Shown here in pieces: positions 17,601 through 24,017 of a stretch of DNA of 64,000 nt. Each line of letters opens with the position of its first letter. The stretch's first letter is position 1. The stretch covers positions 2,976,001 to 3,040,000 of the forward strand of contig NZ_CP046622.1 of assembly GCF_009755665.1 (NCBI RefSeq), written 5' to 3'. The stretch comes from Variovorax paradoxus. Lineage in GTDB: Bacteria > Pseudomonadota > Gammaproteobacteria > Burkholderiales > Burkholderiaceae_C. Made by a program: the position numbers and the translations under genes. The notes under the pieces are model-generated. The model saw nothing but the letters and a program-made list of their open reading frames with translations, made no database searches and was not told the origin of the DNA.

Positions 17601-19647
17601 AAATGATGTTGCTGGTCGGCCCGCCCGCCCCCGCGAAGTTCAAGCCCAGCGTGCCGCCCGCCAGCGTGGTGGCGCCGGTATAGGTGCTCTGCCCGGTCAG
17701 CGTCAGGGTGCTCGCGCCCGTCTTGGTCAGGCTACCGCCGGCGCCGGTGATGCTGCCCGCATAGGTCGCGGCGCCCGAGACGGCCGTGAGCGTCAGGTTT
17801 GCGGCGCCCAGAGCCACCGTGCCGCCGGATCCGGCGAGCGTCGCGGTCGTCATGTCGTTGCCGTTGAGATCCAGCGTGCCCGCATTGACGGTGACGGCAG
17901 TGGTCGTGCCGAAGGCCGAGGCGCTGCCCGCGCGCAACGTCCCGCCGTTCACCGTGATGGCACCAGTGCGGGTGTTGGCTCCCGTGAGGTTCCATGTCGC
18001 GGAACCCGTGCTGACGAGGTTGCCCGTCCCGGAAATGACGCCGGAGAGAGTGTTGGCCGCGCCCGCATAGCTGCCGCCGAGCGTGAAGCTGTTGTTGGCC
18101 ACGGGGTCGAGACTCACGGCACCGCTCAGCGCCAGTGCGCCCGTGCCGTCGTTGAGAATGCTGCCGCTGGCTCCCCAACCTGCGCCGCTACCCCCGATCG
18201 TCCACGGGCGGTTGCTGCTGGCGCCCGCGCCCGTATAGCTCAGTGCGGACCCATTCATGAGGATGACGCCGCCGCCCACTCCCGTACCCAAGGAGCTGTC
18301 CACGCCGGTGTCAGCAAGCGTCCGGGCGCGGACCGTCACTGCGCCGGTGTAGCCGATATACGAGAGGCCGCTGTAGGTGTTGGCGCCGCCCAAAGTGATG
18401 GTTCGATTCACGCCGCTGCCATGGAAGAAGAGGGAGCGGGCGTTGTTCGCGCTGATCGTCCCCAGAAGCTCGAGGTCGGCCGTCGCGGCGCGGAAATGGA
18501 TCGGGGTGGTGCGGGTGCCGATGGCGGCCATACCGCCGGTGAGCGTCAGGGTTCCGGTTCCTGCGTTGTAAAGCCCGGCGCCGGACGAGGCGCTGCCCGC
18601 GTCGGTGAACTCCCAATTGCGGTTCGAGCTGTCCCCGCTCCCGATGTAGCTTGCGGTGTCGAAGAAAGAGTTGACCGAGTAGAAACGGATCGTGCCGTTT
18701 GCGCCGCTCCCGGCGCCGAGCGAACTGGCTTGGCCTTCGTTGCGCACGGAAGTGAAGGAGAAGGCGCCATCAACGTAGAGCGTGGTCTGACCCGTGAAGT
18801 CGCTGGCATCGTTCCTCATCGTGGCGCCAGCGTAGGTTTGCAGGCCGCCGCTGCCGGTGAACCGGGCGAAACCCACGCCGGCCCCGGCCGCCTGACCTTG
18901 CGCACCCGTCAGATTGACAACGCGGGTGGCGCTCAGCGCCCCGTTGGCCGTCAGGCGCGCGCCGTCGGCAAGGTTCACCGTGTTGCTCGCCGCGCCCAGC
19001 GCCGCATCTGCGTTCACGGTCAGGGTGCCAGCGTTGAGATTGATGCCGCCCGTGAAGGTGTTGGCCCCGTTCAGGACGAGGTTGCCGGTGCCCGCCTTCG
19101 TGAGGCCGGCCGTACCGGCCAGGGTTGAACTGATGGTCGCATTGCCGGCGCCATCGATGGTCGGCGCGACGCCACCCAGCGTCAACGTGCCGCCGGTGAT
19201 CGTGTAGTTGTGGACGGCGAAATTAAGCCTGTTCGCCGTGATCGGCGTGGCCAGCGTCACTGTTCCGGCGGTGCCGCTGAAGATGGCAGTGTCCAGTGGG
19301 TCGTTGGTCCAGCCGATCCACGGACCCGCCACGTCGTTGCCGGTGGTGTTCCAGATGGACGAGGTATTCCAGGTTCCGTCGCCGCCCAGGCCGACTCCGA
19401 AAGTGTTCGGGTCCCAATACAGGTTCGCGGCCTGCACCGGTGCGTACAAGGCAAGCAGCGCCGCCAGCGCGACCAGCCGCAGGGCCCAGGGGCTGCGCAT
19501 GTCTGCGGCAGCGAACCGGTCCACTGCGTCCTTCGAATGAGGCCGCTTGTCGACTCCGCCGCTTTTGCCATGCTGCGTGGCCAATTCCGAGGCGACCACC
19601 CAAGTGCCTAGAGTCTTCGACCAGATAGTGCAGAACACGTGGTTCAT
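8614..19647 (-). CDS. Giant type V autotransporter with PATR (beta-strand) repeats
   Basis: A 3677-residue surface protein. Residues 1-24 match the extended signal peptide region of large autotransporters (IWSKTLGTWVVASELA); the hydrophobic core and AQA cleavage site end near residue 73. The passenger is a long beta-helix of many autotransporter-associated beta-strand repeats of the type TKTGAGTLTLTG...YTGGTT. Four ~130-residue modules beginning with (F/Y)WD are interspersed. A Pro/Gln-rich run (QQQPAQQQPAQAQ) near 9470-9530 precedes the C-terminal ~275-residue translocator barrel, which ends in Phe (SLNWAF). GAAGGAAAA lies about 7 nt before the ATG. An adhesin or aggregation factor is likely; the ligand is unknown. 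No protease or lipase motif was seen. Its antisense strand is open for 5.2 kb, taken to be a composition artefact. Confidence 0.95.
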   Translation of the reverse strand: MNHVFCTIWSKTLGTWVVASELATQHGKSGGVDKRPHSKDAVDRFAAADMRSPWALRLVALAALLALYAPVQAANLYWDPNTFGVGLGGDGTWNTSSIWNTTGNDVAGPWIGWTNDPLDTAIFSGTAGTVTLATPITANRLNFAVHNYTITGGTLTLGGVAPTIDGAGNATISSTLAGTAGLTKAGTGNLVLNGANTFTGGINLNAGTLTVNADAALGAASNTVNLADGARLTANGALSATRVVNLTGAQGQAAGAGVGFARFTGSGGLQTYAGATMRNDASDFTGQTTLYVDGAFSFTSVRNEGQASSLGAGSGANGTIRFYSVNSFFDTASYIGSGDSSNRNWEFTDAGSASSGAGLYNAGTGTLTLTGGMAAIGTRTTPIHFRAATADLELLGTISANNARSLFFHGSGVNRTITLGGANTYSGLSYIGYTGAVTVRARTLADTGVDSSLGTGVGGGVILMNGSALSYTGAGASSNRPWTIGGSGAGWGASGSILNDGTGALALSGAVSLDPVANNSFTLGGSYAGAANTLSGVISGTGNLVSTGSATWNLTGANTRTGAITVNGGTLRAGSASAFGTTTAVTVNAGTLDLNGNDMTTATLAGSGGTVALGAANLTLTAVSGAATYAGSITGAGGSLTKTGASTLTLTGQSTYTGATTLAGGTLGLNFAGAGGPTSNIISGASALGMSGSTLTVTGAAGEANVQSFNGLNVTAGSNRIGTAPGAGGTVTVNLGGITRSGGLIDFGTSASGIITTANANGTLGGWATVNGSDYAKVQGGSIVAFTAADYTNKDDAGAWLNNEFISDAGGAVNTAYFGTVAGSKQLGGLQYTAAANSTVNVSAGETLSIDGAIIVAPTVNNTTKTIQGGNLTGSPGGGTLGVLQNGGATSNFTIASTIVDNAGAIGFSKGGTARVTLTGANTYTGTTTVSGGTLSIDTVANGGLASSIGASSSASSNLVIENGTLSYTGASSATDRGFTLVDGGASRTVEVTNGATNLAFNGVVTSPDDAGFTKTGAGTLTLGNAGNDYVGVTTVSGGTLSVGTLADGGLASGIGASGSASSNLVLSGGTLAYTGGTTSTDRGFTVGVVGAGGSSGGIDVSNAATTLTMSGAVVGDDGLRKEGAGTLELSGTNTYSGGTTVNAGTLRAGSTQALGTGNNLQVQAGATVDLNNFNNRIGALGGSGSVTLGSATLTSSGTGTFSGTISGTGGFTVAGGTQTMSGCNNTYTGATALNGGRIDVSCLNNGGVASDIGASSNAASNLLFNNGYLYYTGGSINIDRAFTLQSGFGVLGVSNAATTLGIGGSIGGGGTLYKRGPGTLVLSGNNTYSGGTVVDEAGILRAGSTTAFGTAGVTMGNVAGAILDLNGLNNTVSALNGGGAAGGDVTLGAATLTISNGGFNYAGSISGTGNLVKTGGNAQGLLGCTSTYSGTTTINGGTLAVDCLTNGGNNSSIGTSGSAASNLTLNGGTLFYSGPTTSTDRLFTLGATGTLSASGTGPVSFTNTGAIAFVAPNANSLLGLAGTNTGNNNLAAQITNNGTGTTSLTKSGTGTWILNNPNSTYTGVTTISGGVLGVDKLSNSGVASSIGQSSNAASNLVIGSGSTLRYTGAGDTTDRLFTLSTGASVIESSGTGAVVFSNTGSAAYTGSGARTLALGGTNTGANTMGGTIVDGPGGTTTLAKNGPGNWILTGNNTFTGNTVINDGNLTIGNGGTTGNAGAGNVFVVNSTSTLSANRSDTFNFNGTISGAGNLAQIGTGTTVLTAAGNSVGGTTSISAGTLQVNGALATAGISMTGTSALTVNGTVQAAGGTASAVTGDAGASTLNVNVGGTLRAGGNLGAGADTATLAGTLNTGAGTLDLGADNDTLALNDGGTIAGIVSGGTESGAGDTLRVNNTASRTLDGTSTAGFETLVKQGSGTLTLTGAQSYSAGTAVQAGTLLVNGIQTGAGGLTTVQSGATLGGTGTVAGDVTIASGAALSPGNAGAVGALTVNGNLTLNNGSALNYQFGQANVVGGPLNDLTTVAGNLTLDGLLNVNPTAGGSFTPGVYRVISYTGALTDNGLTIGSAPAGSYAVQTSVANQVNLLNSTGVSLNFWDGPGNQNNGTIQGGNGLWQNAAGGDNWTDQTGAINATFADGAFAIFSGTAGTVTVDNSLGAVSASGMQFTVDGYTISGDPLTLNGAPSIIRVGDGTSAGAGMTATIDAALGGAGGVQKSDLGTLVLGGTNSYTGGTSVNGGVLQVAADDNLGDASGGLTLDGGALRNSAGFASARAVTLGTNGGTFDTQANLTLSGTIGGTGSLTKTGADTLTLTGSNTYMGGTSINGGTVAVSADVNLGNAGGALSLDGGTLQSTAAFTSARAVTLNAGGGTFQTTADLTLTRAIGGSGALTKTDAGTLVLTGNNTYGGGTTISAGTLQLGNGGATGSIAGNVTNNGTLVFNRSDTYSFGGTISGSGGVTQQGTGITVLTGNNSHGGSTAVNAGTLIVNGNQAAASGATSVAAGATLGGVGTIGGNVSVADGATLSPGNLGSVPGTLTVNGNLTLGNASALSYNFGQANVIGGAYNDLTRVAGDLTLGGTLNVATTPGATFDPGIYRVISYGGTLTNNGLVAGTMPSPSFYVQTSVNNQVNLVNTAGLPVDFWDGPGNQNDGVLQGGTGLWQSAAGNGNWTLGDGSVNAPFPDGSFAVFAAAPGTVTVDNSLGAVRSSGMQFAVDGYTVQGGPIALTGATNILRVGDGTADGTAMTATIASALTGTGGVQKTDLGTLVLTGANTYGGGTSITAGTLQLGDGGASGSIVGDVANNGTLVFNRSDSTTFGGAISGSGSVSQAGAGTTVLTGTNTYLGTTNVQAGTLLVNGDQSGATGLTTVQGGATLGGRGTVGGDVAIAGGATLRPGDASAPGTLTVNGSLSLDSGATLNYRFGEAGTAGGALNDLTVVRGNLALDGTLNVSIAPGGSSGPGVYRVFSYDGVLTDNGLALGTVPPGDLFVQTSIAQQVNLVNTTGLTLNFWDGQSTPGNGAIDGGNGTWRLADNERWTEASGAVNAPYSNGAFAILAGTPGTVAIDNGNGQIEASGLQFATDGYRLTGSTLALTGSAPTIRVGDGTAAGAGMTATIDAALAGTGALTKTDLGTLVLNGNNTFSGSTTVEAGTLAVNGSLGGSSVNVLAAGRLKGSGTVGSLAVAGTVAPGNSIGTLTVNGNFTQAAGSTYEVEVDPASTASDLIHASGTASIAGGAKLNVTRISSSDFVVGNRYTVVTADGGVTGTYSLGGDTRTAFVQLRDTYDANNVYLNAEKVRSFTDAAGTPNQAAVAAALDSMPQSNALANAVAFLPNDFAARDALNQLSVDLHASSKTAMLEDSRFVREAAIDRLRTASCAPGSAPPQPAQQQPAQQQPAQAQPGSQQDGCTPADSQAGTAWGQVFGSWGHIDGDANAAKLKRDIGGFVVGADKAVGAGWRVGAFGGYSRTSADTDARNSSAKTDSYHLGLYGGTQWGATSLRLGASQSWNKLETSRSVGFEGFADSVSAKYDSTTTQIFGEAGHRIDAAGVALEPFARLAHVRVKSDAFLERGGLAALYGQGGSVDATFSTLGVRASTQLGSTTRLRGMLGWRHAFGDTTPTSTHAFAGSIPFTLAGVPLARNVAVVEAGVDMQLRPNLTLGASYSGQFGGGLKDHGFKASLNWAF
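10231..10638 (-). repeat. Autotransporter module, copy 4 (C-terminal)
   Basis: In-gene repeat of ~136 codons running from FWDG to a GTLVLNGNNTFSG strand repeat. Shared landmarks with copies 2 and 3 are GTWR...W, AILAGTPGTV, SGLQFATDGY, IRVGDGTAAG and a KTDLGTLVL end. The FWDG variant here is FWDGQSTPG. Confidence 0.85.
11332..11739 (-). repeat. Autotransporter module, copy 3
   Basis: In-gene repeat of ~136 codons, from FWDGPGNQNDG to GTLVLTGANTYGGG. It is very close to copy 2 in FWDGPGNQN, GTVTVDNSLGAV, SGMQF.VDGY and the MTATI...GGVQK stretch, so duplication within the gene is recent compared with the N-terminal copy. Confidence 0.88.
12961..13371 (-). repeat. Autotransporter module, copy 2
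   Basis: In-gene repeat of 137 codons, from FWDGPGNQNNG to GTLVLGGTNSYTGG, with the landmarks GLWQ...W, GTVTVDNSLGAV, SGMQFTVDGY and IRVGDGTSAG. Each of copies 2-4 is preceded by a related stretch of about 110 residues (GTLTVNGNLTL...YRVISYTG...VQTSV..QVNL), so the duplicated unit is larger than the module itself. Confidence 0.88.
19045..19419 (-). repeat. Autotransporter module, copy 1 (N-terminal, divergent)
   Basis: Directly after the signal peptide the passenger opens with YWDPNTFG, then GDGTWN...W, AIFSGTAGTVTL, LNFAVHNYTITGG and a LTKAGTGNLVLNGANTF end. The order of landmarks is the same as in the three later copies, but sequence identity is lower. This supports one ancestral module at the passenger tip followed by later copies. 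Confidence 0.7.
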
Positions 19648-20061
19648 TGAAGTTTTTTCCTTCGGCGACGGATTTGAAAAGATGACTTGCGCGCGTGTGC
19701 ACGCGCGGGCGAGTTCCGGCTTTGCGGCCTCGCTGTACGCACATTCGCTGCGGCCAGGGAAAAGGCCACGGGCGGCGCGATCAGGGATGTGGAGAGAAAA
19801 GCCCGGGGACCTGCTGCCGCCGGGGGTTCAGACGCAAGAGCTGGCCGCTCTGGTTGGGTGGATTCGCTGTTGCGGCTGGCCCGCGACGTTGCCTCGAACT
19901 CATCGTCTGTCTCCACTAGTTGTTGCTGTTAAGCGTACAACTAGGAAACAATCCGTACAAATTCGTTACTAGAACCTATCTATTCAAAACCTGAACAGAA
20001 CCTGAGGTGTGTTGCGCTACCACGACGACGGCGCGGGTCTCAACCCGCCCGTCTGCCGAAG
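19648..20061. other. 414-bp intergenic region upstream of the autotransporter gene
   Basis: This spacer separates the autotransporter start from the end of the lipoprotein gene. The part next to the autotransporter (19680-19910) is G+C-rich with no convincing gene; a 90-codon minus-strand frame overlapping the autotransporter start has arginine-rich, shadow-like composition. The distal part (19911-20010) is markedly A+T-rich. It carries an inverted repeat (19916-19944) and a directly repeated CGTACAA (19934 and 19954, 20 bp apart), suggesting that the promoter lies there and that the mRNA has a ~270-nt leader. Confidence 0.5.
19916..19944. promoter_or_regulatory. Inverted repeat, putative operator upstream of autotransporter
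   Basis: Perfect 8-bp arms CTAGTTGT (19916-19923) and ACAACTAG (19937-19944) flank a 13-bp spacer. The right arm overlaps the first of two CGTACAA direct repeats spaced two helical turns apart. No known regulator motif is recognised; the function is inferred only from symmetry and position. Confidence 0.4.
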
Positions 20062-20742
20062 TCAGTTGGTCGCGAAGCAGTACATCAGCCCTGCGCTGCC
20101 GCTCATCTTGAGTTGGTCGACGCTGCAGCCGCGCGTACCGTGCGACGAGTTCCACGAGGCATTGGCTACTGGATCGGGATTGGTGCCCTTGCGATCGTGG
20201 TGACCCACGATGGCAGAGCCGCCGTCGCTCTTGGTCCAATTGCCGCAGGTGGTGTCCTTGCCGGGATCGGCCACGGCCAGGGTGCCGTCAGGGCGTGAGC
20301 CGGTGAGGATGTCGTGGCGGTTGACCGGATCGCCGGCGCCGGAGACAACCTCGCCCTTCTCGGTCAGCGAGGTGTCCTTGCCGACCTTGGCGTTGGCGCT
20401 GTGCAGGTCGGCCACGCTGGTGGCGACGACCACGCCCTTGGCATTGGTCCAGGGACCGGCGCCGATCCGGTCGCGCGCATTGACGGCCGGCTGTCCGTTC
20501 GCGGGAGCGACGCTCAGATAAGCGCGCCAAGTCTTGTTGCCCGCCCCCGCACTCGTGGCCAGCGACTGGCAGAAGCGGTCGGCGCCGGCCAAGCCTCCGA
20601 GGTCGCCGCCCTTGCCAGGGTTGACGCTGGTGATGAAGAAGCTCATCGGGTTGCCGACCGATGAACCCATGGCACCGCAACCGATGATCAATGCGGTGGC
20701 TGCAACGGCAGCGCCAGCGGAGAGAAGCAAGCGACTGGGCAT
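20062..20742 (-). CDS. DUF1554/lectin-like lipoprotein
   Basis: A 226-residue exported protein. The N-terminus is a lipoprotein signal with lipobox LIIG-Cys (Cys22). The body has FFITSVNPGKGGDLGGLAGAD, a cysteine shortly after (FCQSLA), TWRAYLS, and ARDRIGAGPW, a pattern I associate with DUF1554 / endostatin-like C-type-lectin folds. Conserved cysteines at TTCGNW, RGCSV and MYCFATN near the C-terminus could form disulfides. AGGAG lies about 8 nt before the ATG at 20742. A ligand-binding envelope protein is inferred; no enzymatic motif is visible. Family assignment is from memory of the pattern and is moderate. Confidence 0.72.
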   Translation of the reverse strand: MPSRLLLSAGAAVAATALIIGCGAMGSSVGNPMSFFITSVNPGKGGDLGGLAGADRFCQSLATSAGAGNKTWRAYLSVAPANGQPAVNARDRIGAGPWTNAKGVVVATSVADLHSANAKVGKDTSLTEKGEVVSGAGDPVNRHDILTGSRPDGTLAVADPGKDTTCGNWTKSDGGSAIVGHHDRKGTNPDPVANASWNSSHGTRGCSVDQLKMSGSAGLMYCFATN

Positions 20743-20813
20743 CGAGAGACTCCTGGCAGTGTTGGTGCCGGGAGGCTACCGCACCGTCGTGTCAGGGGCA
20801 ACCGAGCCCACCC

Positions 20814-21635
20814 TCATGCAGCCTGCTTCCACTCCCGCGGCGAAAGGCCGCTTTGTGCCTTGAAGGCGCGCGACAACGCGGCTTCGCTCCCGTAGCCGAC
20901 CTCTTGCGCAATGAGCTTGAGCGGGCGCCCCTGGCGCAATGCCTGCTGCGCAAGGCCCACTCGCCAGCGCTGCAGGTAGACCCCTGGCGTGCATCCCACG
21001 GTGTCGCGGAACTGGATGGCAAACACGCTGCGCGACATGCCGGCTTCGGCGGCGAGTGCGTCGAGCGTCCATTCGAGCGCGGGTTTTTCGTGCATGGCCA
21101 CCACGGCGTTTCGCAGGCGCGGGTGCGACAACCCCGCGAGCAGGCCCGAGCGGGTCTGCCCTTTTTCCATCAGGTGCCTGAGCACCTGGATGACCACCAC
21201 GTCGAACAGGCGGTTCAGCAGCACCTGCTTGCCGCAGCGCTGCTCGAAGGCCTCTTCGAACAGCAGTTCCAGCACGCCCTCGGTGCCGTCGATTTCTTCC
21301 AGCGGCAGGCACACGAATGCGGGCAGCGCGGCCAGGATCGGGTTTGCGGCGCCGCCTTCGAACTGCAGATGCGCGCAGGCAAAGTCCGCGCCGCGCGCGG
21401 CGTCGGTAATGAACCTGTGCGCCATGGGCCGCGGGTACATCAAAAGGCTTGGCCGCTCGATGCGCAGCACCTCCGCGCCGCCGTGGCTGACGCCCACCTC
21501 CCCGCGGCGCACCAGGTGCATTTGGCCGGTTGCGCCCTGCCCGTCCAGGTCGTTGATTCCGCAGAGCGCGCCGGTGTGGAACACCCGCGCGCTGACGGAA
21601 AAGTGCGTCAGCAGGGCTTCGAGCCGATCAGGCAT
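20814..21635 (-). CDS. AraC-family transcriptional regulator with N-terminal cupin
   Basis: A 273-residue regulator. Residues ~5-165 form a cupin-type ligand domain (RPSLLMYPRPMAHRF; the Cupin_6/AraC_binding type that senses small molecules). Residues ~175-272 hold two helix-turn-helix motifs (LDALAAEAGMSRSVFAIQF and LKLIAQEVGYGSEAALSRAF). The ATG at 21635 has GGAG 6 nt upstream; a TTG four codons earlier overlaps that site and is rejected. It is divergent from the exported hydrolase gene with a 116-bp spacer, so it probably controls that gene and itself. Confidence 0.9.
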   Translation of the reverse strand: MPDRLEALLTHFSVSARVFHTGALCGINDLDGQGATGQMHLVRRGEVGVSHGGAEVLRIERPSLLMYPRPMAHRFITDAARGADFACAHLQFEGGAANPILAALPAFVCLPLEEIDGTEGVLELLFEEAFEQRCGKQVLLNRLFDVVVIQVLRHLMEKGQTRSGLLAGLSHPRLRNAVVAMHEKPALEWTLDALAAEAGMSRSVFAIQFRDTVGCTPGVYLQRWRVGLAQQALRQGRPLKLIAQEVGYGSEAALSRAFKAQSGLSPREWKQAA

Positions 21636-21751
21636 GAAATACTCCAAGTCAAGTTATCAGGACTTTTTATCACCAATCGTTTCGCCACACACGTAAAGTT
21701 CGTTCTGTCGATTCCGACCTGAAACCTCAAACCGAATCAAAGGAAAGAAAC

Positions 21752-22696
21752 ATGAACGCCGTTACCCGTATCTTCGCCGTGGCCGCCCTCGCTGTTGCCG
21801 CCAACGCCGTGTTCGCCGCCGACAAGTCGGCCGTTCGCCAGCCGGCCGCCGCGGTTGCAAAAAGCGCGAGCTACATCACCACCAACGACGGCGTGCAGAT
21901 CTACTACAAGGACTGGGGCCCGCGGAACGGCCAGGTCGTTGCCTTCAGCCACGGCTGGCCGCTGAGTTCGGACAGCTGGGAATCGCAAATGATCTTTCTC
22001 GCCTCGAAGGGCTACCGCGTGATTGCGCATGACCGCCGCGGCCATGGCCGCTCGAGCCAGCCCTGGGAAGGCAACGACATGGACCACTACGCCGACGACC
22101 TGGCCGCAGTGATCAACGCGCTCGGCGTGAAGGACGTGACGCTGGTCGGCTTTTCCACCGGCGGCGGCGAGGTGGCCCGCTACATCGGCCGCCATGGCAC
22201 CAGCCGCGTCAAGAAGGCGGCGCTGGTGAGCGCGGTTCCCCCGCTCATGCTGAAGACCGACAAGAACCCGGGCGGCCTCCCGATCGAGGTGTTCGACGGC
22301 ATTCGCAAGGGCGAACTGGAGAACCGCTCGCAGCTGTATCTCGACATTGCCTCGGGTCCGTTCTTCGGCTTCAACCGGCCGGGCGCCAAGGTGTCGCAGG
22401 GTTCCATCCAGTCGTTCTGGGCGCAAGGCATGCAGGCCGGCCACAAGAACACCTATGACTCGATTGCCGCCTTCTCGGCCACGGATTTCACCGAAGACCT
22501 GAAGCGCTTCGACGTGCCCACGTTGGTGGTGCACGGTGACGACGACCAGATCGTGCCGATCGACGCGTCGGGCCGCGCATCAGCCAAGCTGATCAAGAAC
22601 GCCAAGCTGATCGTCTATGCAGGCGCACCGCACGGCCTTGCCGACACGCACAAGGACCGGCTCAACAACGACCTGTTGAATTTCATCAAGGAGTAA
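21752..22696 (+). CDS. Exported alpha/beta-hydrolase, chloroperoxidase-like
   Basis: A 314-residue hydrolase with a Sec signal peptide (residues 1-22, cleavage after VFA) followed by a ~20-residue linker. The hydrolase body resembles cofactor-free haloperoxidase/esterase proteins: [10 protein letters not shown], nucleophile elbow GFSTGGG (Ser135), HGDDDQIVP (Asp263-265) and APHGL (His294). Most relatives are cytoplasmic, so the export signal is notable. AAAGGAAAG precedes the ATG. It is transcribed away from an AraC regulator gene that probably controls it. The substrate is unknown; the esterase or perhydrolase type is inferred. Confidence 0.9.
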   Translation: MNAVTRIFAVAALAVAANAVFAADKSAVRQPAAAVAKSASYITTNDGVQIYYKDWGPRNGQVVAFSHGWPLSSDSWESQMIFLASKGYRVIAHDRRGHGRSSQPWEGNDMDHYADDLAAVINALGVKDVTLVGFSTGGGEVARYIGRHGTSRVKKAALVSAVPPLMLKTDKNPGGLPIEVFDGIRKGELENRSQLYLDIASGPFFGFNRPGAKVSQGSIQSFWAQGMQAGHKNTYDSIAAFSATDFTEDLKRFDVPTLVVHGDDDQIVPIDASGRASAKLIKNAKLIVYAGAPHGLADTHKDRLNNDLLNFIKE

Positions 22697-22704
22697 GCAG
22701 GCGC

Positions 22705-22733
22705 GGCGGCGGGCCTGCCGCGGAACCGCCGCC
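22705..22733. terminator. G+C hairpin between convergent genes, possible terminator
   Basis: Perfect 8-bp arms GGCGGCGG (22705-22712) and CCGCCGCC (22726-22733) with a 13-nt loop lie between the convergent hydrolase and doxX-type genes. No T-tract follows on either strand, so intrinsic termination is uncertain. Confidence 0.35.
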
Positions 22734-22746
22734 GGCGCAAGGCCGC

Positions 22747-23232
22747 TCAGCGAATGCCCAGGGCGTGGTCCAGCGAAAGACGGCCGGCGCCGCGGCCCAC
22801 CAGATACAGCATGAGCGCGGCCCATGAGAGATGCGTGGGCCATGCGTCGGGGTAGACAAAGAGCTGGATTACCAGCGTCATGCCCAGCAACGCCAGCGCC
22901 GAGAAACGCGTGAACAGGCCCAGCACCAGCAGCAAAGGGAACAGATGCTCCGAATAGGCGGCCAGATGCGCGGCGAGCTCGGGCGGAACGAGTGGCAGCT
23001 TGTATTCGGTACGGAACAGTTCGTAGGCGCTGTCGGTCAGCGCAAGAAAACCTTCGACCTTGGTGCGGCCCGAATAGAAGAAGATGGCCGCAACAGACAC
23101 GCGCGTGGCCAGCGCCAGCGCATCGTGCGTCACGACGCGCGTGAGCCTTTCGGCCGCGGCATTCCAGTGGGCGCGCAGGCCGCGAGTGCTGCCGGTTGCA
23201 ATCGAGTCCGACGCCTGGAGATTCGTGCTCAT
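22747..23232 (-). CDS. bufD: DoxX-family membrane protein of the bufferin operon
   Basis: A 161-residue inner-membrane protein with about four hydrophobic segments in the last 115 residues. DoxX-family cues are [12 protein letters not shown] near residue 55 and a final [12 protein letters not shown]. The first ~40 residues are a soluble extension. Its start (ATG at 23232) overlaps the stop of the DUF2063 gene as ATGA, giving translational coupling. DoxX proteins recur as the last gene of bufferin operons; their role there is unknown, perhaps redox or quinone-linked. The symbol is by operon position. Confidence 0.85.
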   Translation of the reverse strand: MSTNLQASDSIATGSTRGLRAHWNAAAERLTRVVTHDALALATRVSVAAIFFYSGRTKVEGFLALTDSAYELFRTEYKLPLVPPELAAHLAAYSEHLFPLLLVLGLFTRFSALALLGMTLVIQLFVYPDAWPTHLSWAALMLYLVGRGAGRLSLDHALGIR

Positions 23233-24017
23233 GGTGTTCTTTCGTTGGATGCGGGCGATGAAGATGGGGCGGTGAATGCGCCGGCGCTCAGCAGCCCGGC
23301 AAAGATGGCGGCAAGGTCTGCTTTCGCATCGACGGCCAGTGCGCGCTCCGCCGCTTGCTGGAGGGTTGCTCCGCCTGCGCAGGCATCGAGAAAGACGCAG
23401 CTGGCCTGCGTGAGTCCTTGCCACCTCACGGTGTCGTACGGCCGCGTCAGCAAGGCGCCCTCGCCTTGCCAGGCCAGTTCATCGGTGACTTCGCCCTGCG
23501 CCCGATTGCGCTCCCAAATGGTGAACACTGGCTGGTCGTCGAACCACACCCAGCGTGCCGCGGGATGAGGTCTGAGCGACAAGGCTGACATCTGCTCCGG
23601 TGATTGGCGGGCCACCCATGCAGCATCGGCGACGGGCGCGTCCTCTGCGACATGGGCCTCGCGCCAGAGCGTGTCGAGTTGCGCCACGCCTGGCAGGTAG
23701 ACCAGTTCAGCGGCAGGCTCGAAGCCCCGCAGAAATTCGGCAAAGCCGCTGCCGTAGTGCAGAAGGCGGCCATCGCGCGGCGCTTCGGCACTCACGTAGA
23801 GCGCGGCGGCGGCGCGAAACCACTCGCTGCCCACGAGCCGCGCCACGGTCGGAAAGTTGGCCTCGAGTGCATCGATGCACACCTTCATCACCGTGTTCCG
23901 GTACACGGCGAAAGCGGGTTGCGCCGCAAGCCCCCGCATCGCAGGGTCCAGGCTTTCGGTGGGCGAGAACAGCGCCGTTGCAAACGCCTGCTGAAACCGG
24001 CCGTGCGGCATGGTCAT
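23229..24017 (-). CDS. bufC: DUF2063 partner protein of the bufferin MNIO enzyme
   Basis: A 262-residue protein of the DUF2063 family. N-terminal [10 protein letters not shown] and [19 protein letters not shown], plus [18 protein letters not shown], match the DNA-binding-like N-terminal fold. The C-terminal half ([14 protein letters not shown]) matches the precursor-recognition part. In bufferin systems this protein is thought to bring the precursor peptide to the DUF692 enzyme. ATG at 24017 overlaps the DUF692 stop as ATGA, and its own stop overlaps the DoxX start in the same way, so all three are translationally coupled. Confidence 0.9.
   Translation of the reverse strand: MTMPHGRFQQAFATALFSPTESLDPAMRGLAAQPAFAVYRNTVMKVCIDALEANFPTVARLVGSEWFRAAAALYVSAEAPRDGRLLHYGSGFAEFLRGFEPAAELVYLPGVAQLDTLWREAHVAEDAPVADAAWVARQSPEQMSALSLRPHPAARWVWFDDQPVFTIWERNRAQGEVTDELAWQGEGALLTRPYDTVRWQGLTQASCVFLDACAGGATLQQAAERALAVDAKADLAAIFAGLLSAGAFTAPSSSPASNERTP

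Noticed and set aside
17044..19128. 694-codon + strand frame inside the autotransporter gene
   Set aside because: Same antisense shadow, with arginine-rich composition and no family resemblance.
19644..19916. 90-codon minus-strand frame before the autotransporter
   Set aside because: It overlaps the autotransporter start, has a polar arginine-rich end, and no ribosome-binding site was noted.
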